This document shows positions 1-7,993 of a DNA stretch of 64,000 nucleotides, piece by piece (position 1 is the stretch's first letter; each line of letters begins with the position of its first letter). Origin of the DNA: Flavobacteriaceae bacterium PS02336 (GTDB lineage: Bacteria; Bacteroidota; Bacteroidia; Flavobacteriales; Flavobacteriaceae); NCBI GenBank assembly GCA_029960065.1, contig JASCOF010000001.1:248001-312000 (forward strand), read 5' to 3'. The notes beneath the pieces are model-generated. The model was given only the letters and a program-made list of their open reading frames with translations. It ran no database searches and was not told the DNA's origin. The translations under genes and the position numbers were made by a program.

Positions 1-311
1 AGCTGAATGATGCGCTGAAACTAAAACCAGCATTTATGTCCAAATTTGTAAAAGGTGCTCCAATAACTTTAGATGTTACTGCTAATGTTTTGTATAACGA
101 AAAATTTGAATTTGGTGCTGCGTATAGAATCGATGATTCTGTAAGTGCATTATTTAATATCAATGTTACACCTACACTTAGAGTGGGTTATGCTTACGAT
201 TATACATTGACAAATTTTGGTCAGTTTAATTCGGGAACACATGAAATCATGCTGTTATTCGATTTAGATCTATTAGGAAAAGGATTCGATAAATCACCAA
301 GATTCTTCTAA
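1..311 (+). CDS. PorP/SprF family type IX secretion membrane protein, C-terminal part
   Basis: Only the last ~103 codons are in the window; the reading frame is open at the left edge, so the start lies upstream and the internal ATG at 36 is not the real start. The C-terminal pattern (VKGAPITLDVTANVLY, then EFGAAYRIDDSVSALF, then GTHEIMLLFDLDL) is characteristic of PorP/SprF, outer-membrane beta-barrels of Bacteroidota linked to type IX secretion of adhesins. The stop is one base before the next ATG, so it is co-transcribed with the OmpA-family gene, the usual partner of PorP. A large adhesin gene is often upstream in this arrangement, but that is outside the window. Confidence 0.85.
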   Translation, partial: LNDALKLKPAFMSKFVKGAPITLDVTANVLYNEKFEFGAAYRIDDSVSALFNINVTPTLRVGYAYDYTLTNFGQFNSGTHEIMLLFDLDLLGKGFDKSPRFF

Positions 312-312
312 G

Positions 313-2451
313 ATGAAAAATATGAAAAAACTACTCGTTATTATATTCGTATTTTCAATACAGTTTATAAATGCACAAGATCAGGAATTAATCAGAGCAA
401 AGAAATTCTTTGATAGAACTTATTATACTGAAGCAATTGTTTTGTACGAAAGACTTGCAGAAGAAAAACCTTCGCAAGAAGTTATAAAAAACTTAGCCGA
501 CTCTTATTTCTATACTAACAATTTGGTTAAAGCGCAACGTTATTACCGCCTTTTGGTCAATAGTTATAGTAATAACCTTGATAGACAGTATTATTTTAGA
601 TACGCACAGACTTTAAAAGCAACGAATAGTTATGATGACGCAAACGCTGCTTTAAAAGAATATTACTCAAAATCTGCAAATACAGAAGATCTTGCAAACT
701 TCGAAAAAGAGGTTAAAACATTAGAAAATGTATCAGCAATCGGAAAAAGATTTGAGATAAAAAACCTTCCGATAAATACGCCAAATTCAGAATTTGGCGC
801 GGTTGAATACAATGGAAATCTAGTTTTTGCCGGAGTCAAATTAAAACCTAATTTATTTGATAAAAAATACAAATGGGACAATGCGACTTATTTAAATTTA
901 GCTACGATTCCGCTGCAAAATATTAATGCATCAGATTCAATTGTGCATTATTTTGCTAAAGAATTAAAGACAGGAATGCACGAGTCTAATGCCATTTTTA
1001 CTAAAGATGGAAAAACGATGTATTTTACCCGAAATAATTCTAAAAACGGAAGCAAGAAGAGAGACGAAAAGAAAATATCAAATCTTCAAATTTTTAAAGC
1101 AGAATTAGTTAATGGAAAATGGACAAACGTAACATCACTTCCATTCAACAGTCCAAACTATTCAACCGAACATCCAGCATTAAGTGCAGACGAAAAAGTC
1201 TTATATTTTGCTTCGGACATGCCAGGTTCTTTAGGCTCTTTTGATATTTATTCCGTGAATGTTAATAAAGGCGCATTTGATACTCCAAAAAATCTTGGAT
1301 CCATAGTAAATACAGATAAAAGAGAGCAGTTTCCGTTTGCTTCTGCAGATAACAAACTTTATTTTTCTTCAGATGGACATTTAGGTTATGGCTCTTTAGA
1401 TGTTTTTGTTTCTGAAATAAACGGGAACGATTATTCAAAACCGGTAAATATTGGGCTGCCATTAAACTCAAATTCAGATGATTTTGCTTTCAATGTAAAT
1501 TCAAATACCAAACAGGGTTATTTTGCTTCAAATAGAGAAGGAGGAAAAGGAAGTGATGATATTTATCAATTCAAAGAAATCAAAGATTTGATTGTTGAAG
1601 ACTGTAAGCAATTTATAGCTGGGATTATCACAGATGTAGATACGAAACTTCCATTAGAAAATGCAACTGTAATACTGCAGGATTCAGAGAATAAAACACT
1701 TAACACAATAACAACTTCTGCAGATGGAAAGTTTAGTTTTACAGTTCCCTGTGAAGCTTCTTATAAAGTTTCTGCTTTTAAAGAGAAGTATACAAATGAA
1801 TCAAAAACTTTGACTTTAGGAAAAACTAGGGATGCTGTTAATGATGCTTCTTTGGCACTGAAATCTTTAGAAGTCATTAAACAAGAAGAAAAAGAAAAAG
1901 CAGAAAAGAAAAGACAGCAGGAAATTATTATTGAGGAAGAAAATAAGAAAAAAGCAGAACTTGCTGTAATTGAATTAAAACAGAAAGAGAAAAAAGCCAA
2001 AGAACAAGAAATTGTAGCTGCAGAGGTTAAAAAACAAGAGAAAGTAAAAGAGATTTTAGCGCAGGAAAAAGATGTGGTAAGAGATAAAGACCGCTTGATC
2101 ATTAAAACAGATCCAATTTACTTTGACTATAATATGTGGTATATTCGTAAAGAGTCGAAAGTCGTTTTAGGTAGAGTTGTCGATTTAATGAAGAAATATC
2201 CAGGAATGGTAATCGAGATAGGATCACATACCGATTCTAGAGGAAACGCCAAATTCAATGAAGATTTATCGCAAAAGCGTGCTAATTCAACTCGAGAATT
2301 CATCATTCAATCCGGAATAGATGCCAAAAGAGTTACTGCAAAAGGTTATGGAGAATCGGTGCCAATTATAAAATGTAAAACAGACGAATCTTGTTCTGAA
2401 GAGGATCATGAGTTAAATAGAAGATCTGAATTTGTAATTAAGAATCTATAA
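313..2451 (+). CDS. OmpA-family protein with TPR, PD40-like repeats and carboxypeptidase-like domain
   Basis: 712 aa. A signal peptide ends near residue 21 (INAQ). TPR-like helices follow to ~130, then WD40/PD40-type beta-propeller repeats ~200-430 with motifs such as YFASDMPGSLGSFDIY, a CarboxypepD_reg-like domain ~435-525, a Lys/Glu-rich coiled segment ~530-605, and a C-terminal OmpA peptidoglycan-binding domain with HTDSRGNAKFNEDLSQKRA. This domain order is typical of the periplasmic/outer-membrane partner of PorP/SprF in gliding and type IX secretion loci. It starts one base after the PorP stop; a second ATG three codons in (MKKLLVII) is an equally good start. A terminator hairpin follows the stop. 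Confidence 0.88.
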   Translation: MKNMKKLLVIIFVFSIQFINAQDQELIRAKKFFDRTYYTEAIVLYERLAEEKPSQEVIKNLADSYFYTNNLVKAQRYYRLLVNSYSNNLDRQYYFRYAQTLKATNSYDDANAALKEYYSKSANTEDLANFEKEVKTLENVSAIGKRFEIKNLPINTPNSEFGAVEYNGNLVFAGVKLKPNLFDKKYKWDNATYLNLATIPLQNINASDSIVHYFAKELKTGMHESNAIFTKDGKTMYFTRNNSKNGSKKRDEKKISNLQIFKAELVNGKWTNVTSLPFNSPNYSTEHPALSADEKVLYFASDMPGSLGSFDIYSVNVNKGAFDTPKNLGSIVNTDKREQFPFASADNKLYFSSDGHLGYGSLDVFVSEINGNDYSKPVNIGLPLNSNSDDFAFNVNSNTKQGYFASNREGGKGSDDIYQFKEIKDLIVEDCKQFIAGIITDVDTKLPLENATVILQDSENKTLNTITTSADGKFSFTVPCEASYKVSAFKEKYTNESKTLTLGKTRDAVNDASLALKSLEVIKQEEKEKAEKKRQQEIIIEEENKKKAELAVIELKQKEKKAKEQEIVAAEVKKQEKVKEILAQEKDVVRDKDRLIIKTDPIYFDYNMWYIRKESKVVLGRVVDLMKKYPGMVIEIGSHTDSRGNAKFNEDLSQKRANSTREFIIQSGIDAKRVTAKGYGESVPIIKCKTDESCSEEDHELNRRSEFVIKNL

Positions 2452-2471
2452 AATACTTTTTTAAGAAGTCA

Positions 2472-2516
2472 AATAAGCCTGAGAAGTTTTAAAAGCACTC
2501 AGGCTTTATTTTTACA
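2472..2516 (+). terminator. Rho-independent terminator after the OmpA gene
   Basis: Stem AAGCCTGAG / CTCAGGCTT with a loop of about 15 nt and a tail TTATTTTT, just downstream of the stop codon of the porP-ompA pair. Confidence 0.8.
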
Positions 2517-2597
2517 GAAAATTTTGCCAAAATCTTTCTGTTGATTTCTTTTTTATTTAATTTTATGGAATAACCCTGAAACATAAATAATAAAAAT

Positions 2598-3080
2598 ATG
2601 AAAAATTTAGTTTTACCTTGTCTGCTTGTAATCTGCATCGGATTTCAAAGTTGTAAAAATGAAGAAAAACAAAAAGAAGCTGCAGCTGCAAAAGCTGAAG
2701 GAGAAACAGTTGTAAGTACAGAATGCTACAAAGCGATATACGAAAAAGACACAGTTGATTTGAAGCTGAATACTTTGAAAAACGGGAAATTATCAGGTGA
2801 AATGATTATGAAAGTTGCGCCTTCAACAGTTAAAACTGGAGAAGTAGCGGGAGAATTTCATGGTGACACTTTATTTGTAGATTATACTTTTAAAGACTCA
2901 GCAAATAAAAATACTACATTTAAAAATCCAATGGCGCTTTTAAAACGTGACAAGCAGCTGATTCTAGGAAACGGAACCATGCAGACTACAATGGGCGTTA
3001 CATACATTGTAAAAGATGTACCAATTGATTTCGAAAAAGTAAAATATAAATTTGATGCTGTTGAATGTGCAGCTAAATAA
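2598..3080 (+). CDS. Hypothetical lipoprotein
   Basis: 160 aa. An N-terminal hydrophobic segment ends in a lipobox (IGFQSC, Cys at residue 19), followed by a charged Lys/Glu/Ala-rich linker, so it is likely membrane-anchored by lipidation. The rest is a beta-rich soluble domain (KLSGEMIMKVAPSTVKTGEVAG) with no catalytic motif that I recognise. Monocistronic between two terminators. Function unknown. Confidence 0.75.
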   Translation: MKNLVLPCLLVICIGFQSCKNEEKQKEAAAAKAEGETVVSTECYKAIYEKDTVDLKLNTLKNGKLSGEMIMKVAPSTVKTGEVAGEFHGDTLFVDYTFKDSANKNTTFKNPMALLKRDKQLILGNGTMQTTMGVTYIVKDVPIDFEKVKYKFDAVECAAK

Positions 3081-3145
3081 TAGAACAACAAACAATTTAG
3101 TAAACCTGACAGGTTTTTAAAACTTGTTGGGTTTAACTTAGAATG

Positions 3146-3186
3146 AAAAAAAGCCGTTTCTAATTAAAGAAACGGCTTTTATTATT
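3146..3186. terminator. Bidirectional terminator between convergent genes
   Basis: Perfect stem AAAGCCGTTTC / GAAACGGCTTT with A-run on the left and T-run on the right, between the lipoprotein gene (+) and the DUF1573 gene (-). Confidence 0.85.
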
Positions 3187-3202
3187 TTTAGTTTTTATTT
3201 TT

Positions 3203-3583
3203 TTACAAAACTTCACCCTTAATTTTAAGAGCTACTCGCCCGTCAGGATAATTTACTGCATTTGTTTCAACAGTTATAGTTTTACGAATTGGCCCTGAAA
3301 CCATGTTATACTTAACATCGATTTTTCCTTTTTTGCCTGGCAAAATTGCTGCCGCAGGTTTTGTTACTACTATAGAACTTACTGTTGATTCTGCGCCTGT
3401 AATTAATAAAGGAGCATCTCCAGTGTTAGTAAATTCAAAGGAACGCAGTCCGTTATCTGTTTTAGAAATTTTTCCATAATCAATTGTATTGTCTGGGGCT
3501 GCAAATTCAATTTTTGGGCCGTTTTGTGCATAACTTATCGCGCTGAACAATAAGACTGCAATAAAAGAGGCTGCATTTTTCAT
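3203..3583 (-). CDS. DUF1573 domain protein, secreted
   Basis: 126 aa with a signal peptide ending at SYAQ (about residue 19). The remainder fits DUF1573, an immunoglobulin-like fold common in Bacteroidota: TIDYGKISKTDNGLRSFEFTNTGDAPLLI, followed by the KGKIDVKYN and KTITVETNA strands (shown here in short pieces of the one domain). Probably periplasmic or surface-exposed; the molecular role of the family is not known. Single gene, convergent with the lipoprotein gene and divergent from valS. Confidence 0.85.
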   Translation of the reverse strand: MKNAASFIAVLLFSAISYAQNGPKIEFAAPDNTIDYGKISKTDNGLRSFEFTNTGDAPLLITGAESTVSSIVVTKPAAAILPGKKGKIDVKYNMVSGPIRKTITVETNAVNYPDGRVALKIKGEVL

Positions 3584-3727
3584 ATGAAATCAGTTTTTAA
3601 TTGTAAGTAAATATACATTCTTTTAATTAACACACAAATTATTATTTCTCTTTTTATAGTCTACTTAATTATTTACTTTTGCTGTCAATTATAATTACAA
3701 AAATTGAACCAAATTTTTGGTTTATTT

Positions 3728-3816
3728 GTTTAACCGTTTAATCGTTTAACTAAAATGTTCTAAACGATTAAGCAATAAAACAAATTGACGATTAAACAAA
3801 TTAACGATTAAACAAC
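3728..3816. repeat. Repeats of a GATTAAAC-type motif upstream of valS
   Basis: The leader before valS holds repeated ACGATTAAACAA words (at ~3788 and ~3804) plus inverted relatives (GTTTAATCGTTTAAC at ~3735). They can pair as an imperfect hairpin. I see no T-box-like structure. Function unknown. Confidence 0.5.
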
Positions 3817-3824
3817 CCTAGTAA

Positions 3825-6458
3825 ATGACAATTCCAGCACAATTTGACGCTAAAGCGATTGAGAACAAATGGTATGATTACTGGATGAAAAACAATTATT
3901 TTCATTCAGAACCTGATCATAGAACACCTTATACAATTGTAATCCCGCCGCCAAACGTCACTGGAGTCCTTCACATGGGGCATATGTTGAACAATACCAT
4001 TCAGGATGTTTTAATTCGTAGAGCACGTTTAAAAGGATTCAACGCATGCTGGGTGCCAGGAACAGATCACGCTTCTATTGCTACTGAAGCAAAAGTGGTA
4101 GCGAAATTAAAAGCAGAAGGAATCAACAAAAATGATTTAACTCGCGAAGAATTCCTAAAACATGCTTGGGAATGGACAGATAAATACGGTGGAACAATCT
4201 TAGAGCAGCTTAAAAAATTAGGTGCTTCATGCGATTGGGAACGTACCAAATTTACAATGGATCCAGATATGTCTGCTTCTGTAATTCGTTCTTTTGTTGA
4301 TTTATACAACAAAGGTTTGATTTATAGAGGATACCGAATGGTAAACTGGGATCCGGAAGCAAAAACAACTTTATCTGACGAAGAAGTTATTTACGAAGAA
4401 CAACAAGGAAAATTATTTTTCTTAAAATATAAAATTGAAGGTTCAGAAGATTTCTTGACTATTGCAACGACACGTCCTGAGACTATCTTTGGAGATACTG
4501 CAATCTGTATCAATCCGAATGATGAGCGTTTTACGCATTTAAAAGGTAAAAAAGCGATCGTTCCTATTTGCGGAAGAATAATTCCGATTATTGAAGACGA
4601 ATATGTTGATGTTGAATTCGGTACAGGATGTTTGAAAGTAACGCCTGCACACGATATGAACGATAAAACTTTGGGTGAAAAACACAATCTTGAAATCGTT
4701 GATATTTTTAATGAAGATGCAACTTTAAACAGCTTCGGATTACATTATCAAGGCAAAGATCGTTTTGTAGTTCGTACTGAAATTGCAAAAGAACTGGAAG
4801 AAATCGGCGCTTTGGCGAAGACTGAAATCCATTTAAATAAAGTGGGAACTTCTGAAAGAACTAAAGCGGTAATCGAACCAAGATTATCGGATCAATGGTT
4901 TTTGAAGATGGAAGAATTGGTAAAACCAGCCATTAAATCAGTTTTAGAAACGGGAGAAATTAAATTACATCCAAAACGTTTCGAAAATACGTATGCGCAC
5001 TGGTTAAACAACATTCGCGATTGGAATATTTCTCGTCAATTATGGTGGGGACAGCAGATTCCTGCATACTATTACGGAGACGGAAAAGAAGATTTCGTAG
5101 TTGCTGAAAACATCGAAGACGCTTTAGCTTTAGCAAAAGAAAAAACTAACAACCAACAACTAACAACCGATAACCTTAAACAGGATGTTGATGCCTTAGA
5201 TACATGGTTTTCTTCTTGGTTATGGCCAATGTCAGTTTTTGGCGGAATTATGGATCCTGAAAGTGCTGACTTTAAATATTACTATCCAACAAACGACTTG
5301 GTAACTGGTCCAGATATTTTATTTTTCTGGGTTGCGAGAATGATTATTGCAGGTTACGAATATGCAGGAGAAAAACCATTTACAAATGTATATTTAACCG
5401 GTTTAGTTCGCGACAAACAACGTCGTAAAATGTCTAAATCATTAGGAAACTCTCCTGATCCTTTAGATTTGATCGATGCTTTTGGAGCCGATGGAGTTCG
5501 TGTAGGATTGCTTTTAAGTGCTTCTGCAGGAAACGATATTATGTTTGATGAAGAATTATGTAATCAAGGAAAAGCATTTTCAAACAAAATTTGGAATGCT
5601 TTCAAATTGATTAAAGGTTGGGAGGTTTCTGAAACTATTCCTCAGCCAGAATCATCAAAAGTGGCAATCGAATGGTACGAAGCAAAATTACAGCAGACTT
5701 TAGTTGACATTGAAGATAATTTTGAGAAATACAGAATATCTGATTCACTTATGGCAATCTATAAATTGGTTTGGGATGATTTCTGTTCTTGGTTCTTAGA
5801 AATGATTAAACCAGCGTACCAACAGCCAATTGACAGTGTAACTTTCGCGAAAGCGATCGAAATGTTAGAAAGTAACTTGAAATTATTACATCCTTTCATG
5901 CCTTTCTTAACGGAAGAAATCTGGCAGTTAATTGCAGAAAGAACACCAGAAGAAGCTTTAATCGTTTCGACTTGGCCAGAATTAAAACCGTTTGATGCTA
6001 AATTAATTGCTGATTTTGAAAACTCAATTGAAGTAATTTCTGGAATTAGAACGATCAGAAAAGATAAAAACATTCCGTTTAAAGATGCAATCGAATTAAA
6101 AGGAATCAATAGCGAAAATGTTTCTACTTATTTTGATTCAATTATAACAAAATTAGGAAACGTTTCGGCTTTTGAATATGTTTCTGAGAAAGTTGATGGA
6201 GCATTGTCTTTCCGTGTGAAATCAAATGAATATTTTATTCCAATTACAGGAAATATTGATGTTGAAGCAGAAATTAAAAAACTGACAGAAGAATTGAATT
6301 ATACTAAAGGATTCCTGAAATCTGTTGAAGCAAAACTTTCGAACGAAAAATTCGTAAACGGAGCTCCAGAAAAAGTTTTAAATATAGAAAAACAAAAACA
6401 AGCAGATGCTTTGGCAAAAATTGCTACAATCGAGCAGAGTTTAGCTGGATTGAAATAA
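3825..6458 (+). CDS. valS: Valine--tRNA ligase
   Basis: 877 aa, the normal length for bacterial ValRS. The class I signature HIGH is present as HMGH (residues 50-53, in PPNVTGVLHMGH), KMSKS occurs at about residue 540 (RRKMSKSLGNSPDPLD), and the CP1 editing domain lies between them (ATTRPETIFGDTAI). The C-terminal ~65 residues form the Lys/Glu-rich coiled coil typical of ValRS. It charges tRNA-Val in the cytoplasm. Single gene with a repeat-rich leader and its own strong terminator. Confidence 0.98.
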   Translation: MTIPAQFDAKAIENKWYDYWMKNNYFHSEPDHRTPYTIVIPPPNVTGVLHMGHMLNNTIQDVLIRRARLKGFNACWVPGTDHASIATEAKVVAKLKAEGINKNDLTREEFLKHAWEWTDKYGGTILEQLKKLGASCDWERTKFTMDPDMSASVIRSFVDLYNKGLIYRGYRMVNWDPEAKTTLSDEEVIYEEQQGKLFFLKYKIEGSEDFLTIATTRPETIFGDTAICINPNDERFTHLKGKKAIVPICGRIIPIIEDEYVDVEFGTGCLKVTPAHDMNDKTLGEKHNLEIVDIFNEDATLNSFGLHYQGKDRFVVRTEIAKELEEIGALAKTEIHLNKVGTSERTKAVIEPRLSDQWFLKMEELVKPAIKSVLETGEIKLHPKRFENTYAHWLNNIRDWNISRQLWWGQQIPAYYYGDGKEDFVVAENIEDALALAKEKTNNQQLTTDNLKQDVDALDTWFSSWLWPMSVFGGIMDPESADFKYYYPTNDLVTGPDILFFWVARMIIAGYEYAGEKPFTNVYLTGLVRDKQRRKMSKSLGNSPDPLDLIDAFGADGVRVGLLLSASAGNDIMFDEELCNQGKAFSNKIWNAFKLIKGWEVSETIPQPESSKVAIEWYEAKLQQTLVDIEDNFEKYRISDSLMAIYKLVWDDFCSWFLEMIKPAYQQPIDSVTFAKAIEMLESNLKLLHPFMPFLTEEIWQLIAERTPEEALIVSTWPELKPFDAKLIADFENSIEVISGIRTIRKDKNIPFKDAIELKGINSENVSTYFDSIITKLGNVSAFEYVSEKVDGALSFRVKSNEYFIPITGNIDVEAEIKKLTEELNYTKGFLKSVEAKLSNEKFVNGAPEKVLNIEKQKQADALAKIATIEQSLAGLK

Positions 6459-6487
6459 GAATCAGAATTTCATTAATTTATAAAATT

Positions 6488-6520
6488 AAACCCGACAGGT
6501 TTCAAAAACCTGTCGGGTTT
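6488..6520. terminator. Bidirectional terminator, ACCCGACAGGTTT type
   Basis: Stem AACCCGACAGGTTT / AAACCTGTCGGGTTT between convergent valS and the permease gene. An almost identical hairpin occurs at 54319-54351, and a decayed relative lies at about 3100-3137. Confidence 0.85.
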
Positions 6521-6534
6521 GTTGTTTATGAAAT

Positions 6535-7851
6535 TTAGATTCTCTTCTTCTTCAAAACCAAAAACAAAGGATAAGAAACTATTGTAATTCCAACAATAAT
6601 AATAAAGCTTTTAGGATCGCTGTAAATGAAACCTGCAAGTAATGCGATAGAAAATATAATCGCTATTATAGTTGTCCATGGATACCAGAACGAATGATAA
6701 GGTCTTGGTAAGTCAGGTTCTGTGGTTCTTAATTTTATAAGTGAATAATATGCCAGTCCCCAAACAATTATAGAGATAAAAGCGGCGAAGGAAAACAACA
6801 CTTCAAAAGAACCAATGCAGATTAAAAATAAGCTAAAAAGCGACGAAACCAGAAGTGCTATAATTGGTGTTCCACCTTTATTTACCTGAGTTCCTTTATC
6901 AATAAAAAATCCATCTCGGCTTAATCCGTAAAGAATTCTTGGAGGAATCATCATAAAAGCATTCAAAATACTGATTAAAGAGAAAATCGAAATTACAGTT
7001 ACGATTTTTGCGCCGCTGTCTCCAAAAAGAATTTTGGCAACATCCGCAGCAGCAAGATTCGATTTGGCTAATGTTTCAATTGGCAATACATGAAAAAACG
7101 CTGCATTTACCAAAATATAAATGGCTACAACAAGCAAAACACCGCTGTATAATGATTTCGGAATATTCTTGCTTGGATCATCATTTTCCTCGGCAAAAAA
7201 ACAAACAGCATTCCATCCATTATAAGTTCCGATGATAAGCTGTAAAGATTTAAAAAATCCAAATATAAGTCCAATTTGAAAGATTGAATTATCAGTTTTA
7301 ATGGGAGGCATTTCAACTCCTGAATACATAAAACAGGCAACAACCAGCGCGACAAAACAAATTACTTTTAAAAAACTGGTAATCTGCTGAATTACGCTTC
7401 CGTTTTTTACTCCACTTAAGTGCAACAAAACAAATGCAACTAGTAAAGAAATTGATATGACGGTTGAATAATGGGCTAATTTTGGAAATAGAATAATAGT
7501 ATATTCACTAATTACGATGCAATAAAAAGCAGGCGGAATAGCATTGATAATATAGTCAAACCAACCCGATAAAAATCCCGCATATTCTCCTAAGGCTCTT
7601 TTAATATAGTTATAAGATCCACCAGCTTTTGGTAACATAGTAGCTAATTCAGAATAGGAGTTAGCACCCAATAAAACATATATTCCTCCGAAAAGCCAAG
7701 AAGCAAGAATAAGCCAGTAATTATTAAGCAGTTCGGCAATTGTGCCTGGAGTTCTCAGAATTCCCACTCCAATTGTGCCGCCAATTAGTACTGCAATGTT
7801 AAAACTAAGTCCTAAAGTCTTCTTTAATTGGTTTTGCTTGGAATCTGACAT
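6535..7851 (-). CDS. APC-superfamily amino acid permease
   Basis: 438 aa with about twelve hydrophobic segments, the usual size for the amino acid-polyamine-organocation family. TM1 carries the glycine-rich unwound motif (IGGTIGVGILRTPG), where substrate backbone binds in this family; SYLYIKR-like loops (GGSYNYIKRALGEYAG) and the conserved AEE (CFFAEENDDPSKNIPKSL) also fit. Predicted inner-membrane amino acid transporter; the substrate cannot be told from sequence. Preceded by a -7 box. Confidence 0.9.
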   Translation of the reverse strand: MSDSKQNQLKKTLGLSFNIAVLIGGTIGVGILRTPGTIAELLNNYWLILASWLFGGIYVLLGANSYSELATMLPKAGGSYNYIKRALGEYAGFLSGWFDYIINAIPPAFYCIVISEYTIILFPKLAHYSTVISISLLVAFVLLHLSGVKNGSVIQQITSFLKVICFVALVVACFMYSGVEMPPIKTDNSIFQIGLIFGFFKSLQLIIGTYNGWNAVCFFAEENDDPSKNIPKSLYSGVLLVVAIYILVNAAFFHVLPIETLAKSNLAAADVAKILFGDSGAKIVTVISIFSLISILNAFMMIPPRILYGLSRDGFFIDKGTQVNKGGTPIIALLVSSLFSLFLICIGSFEVLFSFAAFISIIVWGLAYYSLIKLRTTEPDLPRPYHSFWYPWTTIIAIIFSIALLAGFIYSDPKSFIIIVGITIVSYPLFLVLKKKRI

Positions 7852-7885
7852 GTTTGGAATTTAAAGTTAAAGTGATATTCGAAAA

Positions 7886-7893
7886 CAAAAGTA
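7886..7893 (-). promoter_or_regulatory. Putative -7 box for the permease gene
   Basis: TACTTTTG on the minus strand matches the Bacteroidota -7 consensus TAnnTTTG, 35 bases before the start codon. Confidence 0.5.
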
Positions 7894-7918
7894 CTTATAA
7901 TGATGTAAATTTAACAAA

Positions 7919-7953
7919 ATAAAAAACCTCACCTTTTACAAGATGAGGTTTCC
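7919..7953 (-). terminator. Terminator of the first TonB receptor gene
   Basis: Stem AACCTCA / TGAGGTT with an A-run on the left, which is a T-tail on the minus strand, downstream of the receptor stop. Confidence 0.75.
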
Positions 7954-7993
7954 ATTTTTCTGAAACACTTCAAAGAAAAACTAATTCAATATT

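Noticed and set aside
3728..3816. T-box riboswitch before valS
   Set aside because: No T-box consensus or specifier-loop structure is visible, only short repeats.
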